This document shows, in pieces, positions 1 to 5,273 of a stretch of DNA of 9,443 nt. The stretch covers positions 1 to 9,443 of the forward strand of contig JAKLHH010000209.1 of the NCBI GenBank assembly GCA_022710245.1, read 5' to 3'. The notes under the pieces are model-generated. The model made no database searches. It was given only the letters and a program-made list of their open reading frames with translations, and had not been told where the DNA came from. Source of the stretch: Myxococcota bacterium. Lineage in GTDB: Bacteria > Myxococcota > Polyangia > GCA-2747355 > JAKLHH01. Positions within the stretch are counted from its first letter, which is position 1. The number at the start of each line of letters is the position of its first letter. The position numbers and the translations under genes were made by a program.

Positions 1-2
1 TC

Positions 3-1931
3 CGAGAGCTCGCGCGGACGCAGGCCGACCTCCTCCCGCGGCTGGTGGCCGAGCGGTCCCCGGTACCGCGCCTGGCGCAGGCCTTCGCAGCGGCCCGCGC
101 CCGTCGGCGCGCGGCGCTCGAGGAGCTGGCGAGGCGCGAAGTGGCGCTCGCCGACGGGCTCGTGCGCGTCGAGCAGGCGCTCGGCCGCACAGCGCCTGCC
201 GTGCTCGAGCTCGAGGCGCGCTGGCGAGCCGAGGACCAGCAGATCGCCCGGCAGGTCGCTGCCTCGAAGCCCGCGAAGCGCCGGCAGGCCCCGGTCACCT
301 TGCCCCCCTCCGCGGAGCTGATCCGCCGGCGCCTCGAGGCGGACCTCGGCTCGGCGCGGGACCCGGCCTCGCTGGCGCCGCTGGTCGCGCCGCCGCAGCA
401 CCCGCAGTACGCGCGGCTGGTCGAGGCCGTGCGTCGCTACCGCGCCATGGTCCAGGCCGGCGGCTGGAGCGTGGTGCCGCAGGTCGTCTCCATCGGGCCG
501 GGGCGCAAGCACGCGCTGGTGCCGGCGCTGCGCCGCCGGCTCGCCGCCGAGGGCTACCTGAAGACGGATGACGTCAGCGACGAGCGCAGCTTTGACGGCA
601 AGCTGCGCCAGGCCGTCGTCGAGTTCCAGCTCGCTCACCAGCAGGTCGGCACCGGGAAGCCGGATCGCCGCTTCTTCGCCACGCTGAACGTGTCGGCCCA
701 GGCCCGGCTGCGCACCCTCGAGCTGAACCTGCAGCGGTGGCGGGAGAGCGCGGTGCGGCTCGCGCCTGCGTCCTACGTGATGGTCAACGTGCCCGAGTTC
801 CACCTCGAGGTCTGGCGCGAGGGCAAGCTGCAGCAGCGGCAGCGCGTCGTCGTCGGCAAGGCGGGCGGCGAGAAGTGCGACGAGCAGACCGAACGCAAGA
901 TCCTCGCCTACGCGACCCCCCTGCAGGCGGCGCGCATCAAGACGCTGGTCTTCAGCCCCTACTGGAACGTCACCCGCTACATCAAGGAGACCGAGCTCGA
1001 GCCCGAGCGGGGCAAGGACTCGCTCTTCTACCAGAAGAACGGCTACGAGATCATGCTGCCGGGCACCCCGCAGGAGTGGGTGCGCGAGCTGCCGGGGCCG
1101 GCCAACTCGCTCGGGTTCGTCAAGTTCCTCTTCCCCAACCCGCACGAGACCTACCTCCACGACACGCCCCAGAAGGCGCTCTTCGAGCAGCCGCTGCGCG
1201 CCTACTCGCACGGCTGCATGCGGGTCCAGGACCCCTGGGGGCTGGCGAAGCACGTCCTCTCCGAGGACGGCCAGTGGGACGAGGCGCGCTACCAGCGCCT
1301 GCAGCGGGACTGGCGTTCGATGAGCTTCGAGCCCCTGCGCAAGGAGTGGGATCCGGAGGCCTACAAGGCGCTGGTCAAGAAGGCGGCGACGCTGGAGACC
1401 TTCGTCAGCCTGCGGCGGCCGCTGCCGATCTTCGTCGAGTACTTCACGGCGCGCGTCGCCGACGACGGACGCGTGCAGTTCTTCCTCGACCTCTACCGGC
1501 TCGACGATCACCGGCTGCGCGGCTACCGCGAGCGCCACTGCGTGCCGGAGAGCAAGCTCGCCAAGCGGCGCTTCGCCGAGCTCCCCAAGCGCCTCGAGGC
1601 GCTGGAGAAGCGGGCCAAGGAGCTGACGCCAGAGGTGGAGCGCGCGGTCATCGCCGCGCGCACGCTCGACGCGAAGCAGGGCTGGGAGGTGCGCCGGCTG
1701 CGGAGGCGCGTCACCGTGCTGGAGAAGTACGGCGAGCACTGGAAGAACCTGGCCGACCACATCCGCGACGAGCACGAGCAGCTCGCCGACGCCCTCGACG
1801 ACCACGACGCTGCGTGGAAGAAGCCGCTGATCGAGCGGGCGGTCAAGCTCGAGCGGCTGCTGGCGGGGCTGGAGAAGCTGCTCCGCGGCAGCAGCGAGAC
1901 CTGCGCGCAGGTGAAGAAGCTCGCGCCGTAG
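3..1931 (+). CDS. L,D-transpeptidase (YkuD/YcbB-type), 5'-incomplete
   Basis: Periplasmic enzyme expected to form 3-3 cross-links in peptidoglycan or attach proteins to it through an active-site cysteine. Numbering residues from the GTG at 45: residues 120-145 match the YcbB scaffold pattern ending in GGW; 158-215 look like a peptidoglycan-binding (PG_binding_1) module; 243-405 are the YkuD catalytic domain, with H372 (YLHDTP) followed 17 residues later by S388-H389-G390-C391, the conserved SHGC motif. A YcbB-like tail (PLPIFVEYFTA, 459-469) follows. Residues about 500-628 are charged, heptad-like helices, an extension beyond the usual YcbB end. The frame stays open to the left edge, the GTG at 45 has no Shine-Dalgarno sequence, and no signal peptide is visible, so the true start lies upstream of the window. 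Family assignment is firm; substrate specificity is not known. Confidence 0.93.
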   Translation, partial: RELARTQADLLPRLVAERSPVPRLAQAFAAARARRRAALEELARREVALADGLVRVEQALGRTAPAVLELEARWRAEDQQIARQVAASKPAKRRQAPVTLPPSAELIRRRLEADLGSARDPASLAPLVAPPQHPQYARLVEAVRRYRAMVQAGGWSVVPQVVSIGPGRKHALVPALRRRLAAEGYLKTDDVSDERSFDGKLRQAVVEFQLAHQQVGTGKPDRRFFATLNVSAQARLRTLELNLQRWRESAVRLAPASYVMVNVPEFHLEVWREGKLQQRQRVVVGKAGGEKCDEQTERKILAYATPLQAARIKTLVFSPYWNVTRYIKETELEPERGKDSLFYQKNGYEIMLPGTPQEWVRELPGPANSLGFVKFLFPNPHETYLHDTPQKALFEQPLRAYSHGCMRVQDPWGLAKHVLSEDGQWDEARYQRLQRDWRSMSFEPLRKEWDPEAYKALVKKAATLETFVSLRRPLPIFVEYFTARVADDGRVQFFLDLYRLDDHRLRGYRERHCVPESKLAKRRFAELPKRLEALEKRAKELTPEVERAVIAARTLDAKQGWEVRRLRRRVTVLEKYGEHWKNLADHIRDEHEQLADALDDHDAAWKKPLIERAVKLERLLAGLEKLLRGSSETCAQVKKLAP

Positions 1932-1934
1932 GAC

Positions 1935-1998
1935 TGCTCGCTCGGTGCTGTCACCACACGTTCGGATCAATGGGCAGAGGACCGTCAACGAGCGAGCA
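1935..1998. repeat. 10-bp inverted repeat between convergent genes
   Basis: TGCTCGCTCG at 1935-1944 is exactly complementary to CGAGCGAGCA at 1989-1998, with a 44-nt loop. It lies in the 97-bp gap between the transpeptidase stop (1931) and the cupin stop (2029), where a bidirectional terminator would be expected. There is no T-run after either arm and the loop is long, so a terminator role is only a guess. The rest of the gap shows no ORF or other signal I can support. Confidence 0.35.
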
Positions 1999-2028
1999 AG
2001 AAGCGAGCGGACGTGGACTCGGGAGAGC

Positions 2029-2409
2029 TCAGAGGCTCTCCAGCCACTCCGTCGAGTACTCGGCCGTCGCGGGCACCATGCAGAGGAAGTGCACCGGCAC
2101 CGCGCCGCGGTTCTCGTACCAGTGGGCGACGCCGGCCGGGATGTAGATCACCTCGCCGGCCCGCACCTCGCGCTGCTCGCCCTCGAGGCCGAGGGTCATC
2201 TGCCCCTCGAGCACGACCTGCTCGTGCTCGATGCGGTCGTGGCGGTGCGCCGGGATGCGGCCGCCGGGCTCCAGCGTGAAGCGTCGCGTGTAGAAGCCGG
2301 GCATGCGATCGGCGGGCCCGAGGAGGACCTGGATCGAGGCTCCGCGTGCGCGCTCCACCGGGGTCGCCGTGACCTCGTCGATGCGCCTCAGGATGGGTCG
2401 CTCGCTCAT
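2029..2409 (-). CDS. Small single-domain cupin protein, four-histidine metal site
   Basis: A 126-residue single-domain cupin, the usual size for stand-alone cupin_2 proteins. Motif 1 runs from PGG (48-50) through H55-R-H57, then H62 and G69. Motif 2 is GEVIYIPAGVAHWYEN (85-100), contributing H96. In the consensus HxH-x(3,4)-E-x(6)-G, the Glu position is filled by H62, giving H55/H57/H62/H96, a four-His site like that described for Thermotoga TM1459 (comparison from memory). Such proteins bind Mn, Fe or other metals and can be oxygenases, isomerases or mere small-molecule binders; the substrate cannot be read from sequence. The ATG overlaps the stop of the upstream kinase (ATGA), and an AGGGAG Shine-Dalgarno sits 6 nt ahead inside the kinase gene, so both are probably made from one transcript. 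Confidence 0.88.
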   Translation of the reverse strand: MSERPILRRIDEVTATPVERARGASIQVLLGPADRMPGFYTRRFTLEPGGRIPAHRHDRIEHEQVVLEGQMTLGLEGEQREVRAGEVIYIPAGVAHWYENRGAVPVHFLCMVPATAEYSTEWLESL

Positions 2410-4205
2410 GCTGATCTCCCTTCCCCGCTGCCGGAGAGCTCGCCCAGCGGCAGGCTGACGTGGAACGTCGAGCCGTGCCCCTCGACGCTGTCGAACCAGA
2501 GCTTGCCGCCGTGGCGCTCGACGATGTCGCGGCTGAGGTGGAGCCCGAGCCCGGCGCCGCGGGCGGTGCCGAAGCGCGCGTTGCGTGCGCGGAAGAACGG
2601 CTCGAAGACGCGCCCCCGCTCCTCGGCGGGGATGCCGACGCCGCGGTCGGCCACGGAGAGGCGGGCCTGGTCGTCCTCGCGCCAGGCGCTCACCGTGACC
2701 GGCGAGCCGGGCGGCGAGTACTTCAGCGCGTTGCCGACGAGGTTGGAGACGACCTGCTCGAGCCGTCCAGGATCCCAGCGGCCCCAGAGCTCCGCCACGG
2801 CGGGCTGGAGCTGCAGCGCTGGTGGCGCGGTCTCCCCGCGCCGATGCTGATCGAGGACCTCGGCCACCAGCCGGATCAGCTCCGTCGGCTCGAGGTGCAG
2901 CGCGAGGCGCCCGGCCTGGAGCTGCGCCTCGTCGAGGAGCTCGTCGACCAGCCGCACCAGCCGGTCGCAGCTTCGAGTGATGGCGCCGCAGGACTGCTCG
3001 AAGAGCTCGGGCGTGGTGTGGCTCGCCCGGAGCAGCTCCGTCGAGCCCTTCAGCACCGCGACGGGGGTCTTCAGCTCGTGCGCCGCCACCGAGACGAAGC
3101 GCTCGCGGGCGCGGAGCGCCTCGGCGAGGCGGCGGAGCAGCGCCGCGTTCTCCAGCGCGAGCGCGACGCGGGTCGCGACCTCATCGGTGAGCCGCCGCTC
3201 CTCGGCGCCGAAGCGGAGCGGCTCGGCCCCGAAGAGCGCGAGCGTACCGTAGGTGCCGGTCTGGGTCCGCAGCGCGGTGAGGAGCACCGCGTTCCAGCGC
3301 TCCTGCCGCATCACGGCCTCGGCCTCGGCGCCGAGCGCCGAGCCGGAGGTGTGCAGGTCGCCAGCGACCAGCGTCGGCCCGCCCGCCAGCACCGCCTCGA
3401 GAGAAGGCCGGCAGGCCTCGAGCAGGCGCTCGGCGGCCGGCAGGCGCGAGGGATCCAGGCCAGCGAGGCCGCGTGCGCCCGGCGGGTCGACGAGGGTGAC
3501 GCAGCAGGCGTCACCGAGGAGCTCCAGCGCCCGCGCCGCGATCCGGGCCGGCGCCAGCTGGTCGGGCTCCGTGGCGCCAGCCTGCAGGTTCCGGCTCAGC
3601 TCGGCGAGGAGGCGCGCGCGCTGCTCGGCGAGCTCGAGCGCGCGGTTGCGCTGCTGCAGCTCGGCGCTGGCGCCCGTGAATCGCCTCGCGTTGACGATGG
3701 CGATCGCCGCGTGAGCGGCGAAGAGCACCAGGAGCTCCTCGTCGCGCGCGCTGAAGTCTGGGGCGCCCTCCTTCTCGGTCAGGTAGAGGTGGCCGAGGAC
3801 CTCTCCCCTGCACTGGATCGGCACGCCGAGGAAGCTCGCCATCGGCGGGTGTCCGTCGGGGAAGCCGACCGAGCGCGGGTCATCGGCGATGCGAGGGCAG
3901 CGGAGCGGTCGTGGGTCGTCGAGCAGCACGCCGAGCAGGCCGTGGCCGCGAGGCCAGCGGCCGATCCGCTTCACCTCGTCGGGGCTCATCCCGGAGATGA
4001 TGAAGCGGTCGAGGCGGCGGCGGTCGCTGCCCACCACGCCGAGCGCGGCGTAGCGCGCGCTGGCCAGATCACGGGCCGCGTCGACGAGCTTCTGCAGGCA
4101 CTGGTCGAGTGACAGCTCGGAGGTGATGGCGAGCGCTGCGTCGCGCACCGCAGCCAGGAGGGTGGCCCTGTCCTCGGTCGAGCTGGGGTCCTTCAGTCGG
4201 TTCAC
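2406..4205 (-). CDS. Soluble GAF-GAF sensor histidine kinase, DosS/DosT-like first GAF
   Basis: A 599-residue kinase with no transmembrane segment, so it should sense a cytoplasmic signal. GAF 1 (about 27-175) carries GFPDGHPPMASFLGVPI and LYLTEK, closely resembling GAF-A of mycobacterial DosS/DevS. H119 aligns with its haem ligand His149 and Y141 with the distal Tyr171. A linker helix (178-207) leads to a more divergent second GAF (about 208-355). The kinase core follows: H box SVAAHELKTP with H376, N box around N492 (NLVGNALKYSP), G1 DRGVGIP (D520), F box FEPFF (534-538) and G2 GAGLGLHLS (550-558). Start: GTG at 4205, with an in-frame TGA 9 nt upstream and a short AGGA 4 nt before it. No receiver domain is present and no response regulator lies in the window. 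It overlaps the downstream cupin by 4 bp. Kinase identity is certain; haem binding is inference. Confidence 0.95.
   Translation of the reverse strand: MNRLKDPSSTEDRATLLAAVRDAALAITSELSLDQCLQKLVDAARDLASARYAALGVVGSDRRRLDRFIISGMSPDEVKRIGRWPRGHGLLGVLLDDPRPLRCPRIADDPRSVGFPDGHPPMASFLGVPIQCRGEVLGHLYLTEKEGAPDFSARDEELLVLFAAHAAIAIVNARRFTGASAELQQRNRALELAEQRARLLAELSRNLQAGATEPDQLAPARIAARALELLGDACCVTLVDPPGARGLAGLDPSRLPAAERLLEACRPSLEAVLAGGPTLVAGDLHTSGSALGAEAEAVMRQERWNAVLLTALRTQTGTYGTLALFGAEPLRFGAEERRLTDEVATRVALALENAALLRRLAEALRARERFVSVAAHELKTPVAVLKGSTELLRASHTTPELFEQSCGAITRSCDRLVRLVDELLDEAQLQAGRLALHLEPTELIRLVAEVLDQHRRGETAPPALQLQPAVAELWGRWDPGRLEQVVSNLVGNALKYSPPGSPVTVSAWREDDQARLSVADRGVGIPAEERGRVFEPFFRARNARFGTARGAGLGLHLSRDIVERHGGKLWFDSVEGHGSTFHVSLPLGELSGSGEGRSA
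2416..2421 (-). promoter_or_regulatory. Internal ribosome binding site for the cupin gene
   Basis: The minus strand reads AGGGAG, then 6 nt, then the cupin ATG (2407-2409). The site lies within the last codons of the kinase gene, which supports the cupin start and shows that the overlapping pair can use both reinitiation and direct loading. Confidence 0.7.
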
Positions 4206-4326
4206 GCGTCCTCATCAGCGATGCTGAGAGGAGTATGGTAAATCGCGACCGCCCCGGCTACCCCAAACCGCCCGGGAGAGCCACCGGGTCTGGCGGGGCG
4301 CGGCGCCCGGCGGGAGACGCGACCCC
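4206..4326 (-). promoter_or_regulatory. Intergenic leader of the kinase/cupin unit, weak promoter candidate
   Basis: These 121 bp separate the membrane-protein stop from the kinase start on the same strand. The minus strand holds the only notably A/T-rich patch here (GATTTACCATACT), in which CATACT (4232-4237) could be a -10 box; I see no convincing -35. A short GC hairpin (GGGCG-CCG-CGCCC) lies further upstream without a U-tract. The kinase could have its own promoter here or be read through from the membrane-protein gene; the sequence does not decide. Confidence 0.25.
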
Positions 4327-5028
4327 TCAGCGCTTGAAGAGCGCCATCATCTTGCCGCTCACCGCGGTGCCGCTGAGGAGCGTGGAGAAGCCCAGGGTGA
4401 GGAGCGCCACCAGCGTGAGCACCCACGCCGGCTGGACGCCCTTGAGCGCCAGGATGCCGAGGACGATCGACGCGACGCCGACCATCACCTGGGTGCCCGA
4501 CGCCACGCTGGCGGCCTCGCGCATGGCCTCCGCGAGCCGGCTCCCCTCATCGAAGCGGCCGGTCGACACCGCGGCGAGCCGGCTGGGGACGCCGGAGCCG
4601 ATGGCGAGCGCCGAGCCGAAAACGATGGCGGCGACGGCCGAGAGCGTGAAGGGGGCGATCCCGACGAGGCCGACGATCCCGAGCACGATCCCGGCCGCGC
4701 CGCCGACGAACTCGGAGGTCATGCCACCGCCGAGCTCGATGGTCCTGGCCTGAAGGCCGGGGCCCTCGCCCGGCTGGTCGGGCCGGGTCGCCGGCAGCAG
4801 CCGCTGGTACTTGGCCGCGATCGCGCCGCCCTCGAAGAGGAGCGCGACGCCTACCGCGATGGTGGCGATGGAGAGGCTGATATACGGATAGACCCTGGCG
4901 AGACCCAGGATCGAGAGCACGATCGCGGCGGCGCCGCCGATCGCCTTCACCAGCGATCCTCCGGCCAGCGTCTCCAGCAGCTTGTCGTCCTTCCGGCGCC
5001 GCTGGATGGGTTCCTCGATGGTTGTCAT
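4327..5028 (-). CDS. Integral membrane protein of three tandem two-helix modules
   Basis: I do not recognise a named family. The protein has 233 residues from the ATG at 5028, which is preceded at 6 nt by GAGGTG. A longer frame reaching 5217 would add an Arg-rich, non-membrane leader and is not believable. After a charged cytosolic-looking N-terminus (1-20) come three similar modules at about 23-74, 100-151 and 177-228. Each has the pattern GGAA-IVL-ILGL, a short turn with Pro, then a second hydrophobic helix ending in a Gly-rich segment, predicting six membrane spans. The linkers (75-99, 152-176) are polar; the second is helical and acidic/basic. It is divergent from the beta-helix gene at 5274 and lies upstream of the kinase on the same strand, 121 bp away. 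Function unknown; a small membrane scaffold or stress-related DUF protein are possibilities. Confidence 0.85.
   Translation of the reverse strand: MTTIEEPIQRRRKDDKLLETLAGGSLVKAIGGAAAIVLSILGLARVYPYISLSIATIAVGVALLFEGGAIAAKYQRLLPATRPDQPGEGPGLQARTIELGGGMTSEFVGGAAGIVLGIVGLVGIAPFTLSAVAAIVFGSALAIGSGVPSRLAAVSTGRFDEGSRLAEAMREAASVASGTQVMVGVASIVLGILALKGVQPAWVLTLVALLTLGFSTLLSGTAVSGKMMALFKR
4345..4962 (-). repeat. Three tandem degenerate protein repeats (about 50 aa each)
   Basis: Within the membrane protein, modules at residues 23-74, 100-151 and 177-228 align over GGAAAIVLSILGL, GGAAGIVLGIVGL and VGVASIVLGILAL, followed by turn and second helix (VALLFEGG, SALAIGSG, STLLSGTA). The repeat spacing is a constant 77 residues, including the polar linker. 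Confidence 0.7.
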
Positions 5029-5034
5029 GACAGT

Positions 5035-5040
5035 CACCTC
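5035..5040 (-). promoter_or_regulatory. Ribosome binding site fixing the membrane-protein start
   Basis: GAGGTG on the minus strand, 6 nt before the ATG at 5028. It decides this start over the longer frame beginning at 5217. Confidence 0.75.
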
Positions 5041-5073
5041 GTGCCTTGTGTGTTTCCTCGACGAGCAGATCAG

Positions 5074-5103
5074 ATCATGGGGACGGCGCCGGCGGCGGTG
5101 CAA
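5074..5103 (-). promoter_or_regulatory. Candidate promoter for the membrane-protein gene
   Basis: The minus strand has TTGCAC (5098-5103) and CATGAT (5074-5079) separated by 18 bp, a 3/6 and 4/6 match to a housekeeping-type promoter. It lies 45 bp or more upstream of the ATG. A direct repeat of GATCA overlaps the -10 region (5069-5077). Weak evidence. Confidence 0.25.
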
Positions 5104-5165
5104 GGTGTTCCTGGCCGTGGCCTCCTCGGGCGCAGCTCGCTCGCGCGGCGATTGACCGCGGGCGT

Positions 5166-5181
5166 GCCGCGCCGGCGCGGC
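5166..5181. promoter_or_regulatory. 16-bp perfect palindrome in the divergent intergenic region
   Basis: GCCGCGCCGGCGCGGC is its own reverse complement. It lies between the divergent membrane-protein and beta-helix genes and could be an operator, although G/C-only palindromes arise by chance in DNA of this composition. Confidence 0.3.
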
Positions 5182-5186
5182 TGCGG

Positions 5187-5227
5187 CTTGCAGCCGACAG
5201 CGCTGGCCTTGCAGCAACGCGTTGACC
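5187..5227 (+). promoter_or_regulatory. Paired CTTGCAGC sites and TTGACC box before the beta-helix gene
   Basis: CTTGCAGC occurs at 5187-5194 and again at 5208-5215, 21 bp apart or two helical turns, so a regulator could bind both on one face. TTGACC (5222-5227) follows and is a fair -35 box, but the expected -10 position (5246-5251, TACGCC) matches poorly, which would fit an activator-dependent or non-housekeeping promoter. Functional role is inferred only. Confidence 0.3.
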
Positions 5228-5262
5228 CTCCGCGCCCGGCAGTGGTACGCCCGCGCTGAGAC

Positions 5263-5268
5263 AGGAGG
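5263..5268 (+). promoter_or_regulatory. Ribosome binding site for beta-helix lipoprotein gene
   Basis: A perfect AGGAGG lies 5 nt before the GTG at 5274. It supports this non-ATG start, which also places the signal peptide correctly at the N-terminus. Confidence 0.8.
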
Positions 5269-5273
5269 GTCGT

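Noticed and set aside
45..47. GTG at 45 as the true start of the L,D-transpeptidase
   Set aside because: No Shine-Dalgarno upstream, the frame is open to the window edge with coding-like codons, and the expected signal peptide is missing.
737..2146. A + strand frame overlapping the L,D-transpeptidase
   Set aside because: Arg/Ala/Gly-rich shadow with no recognisable domain; the transpeptidase frame contains the SHGC motif.
2460..4112. A 550-codon open frame on the + strand antisense to the kinase
   Set aside because: It mirrors the kinase gene; the product is low-complexity E/R/A/L-rich with no domain, and the minus strand encodes an intact kinase with all motifs. Long antisense frames are expected at this GC content.
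4202..4426. Small minus-strand frame between the membrane protein and the kinase
   Set aside because: It overlaps the membrane-protein gene in another frame, has no ribosome binding site and an Arg/Pro/Gly-rich product.
5029..5217. A longer N-terminus for the membrane protein
   Set aside because: The added 63 residues are Arg-rich and unlike a real leader, while the ATG at 5028 has a well-placed GAGGTG.
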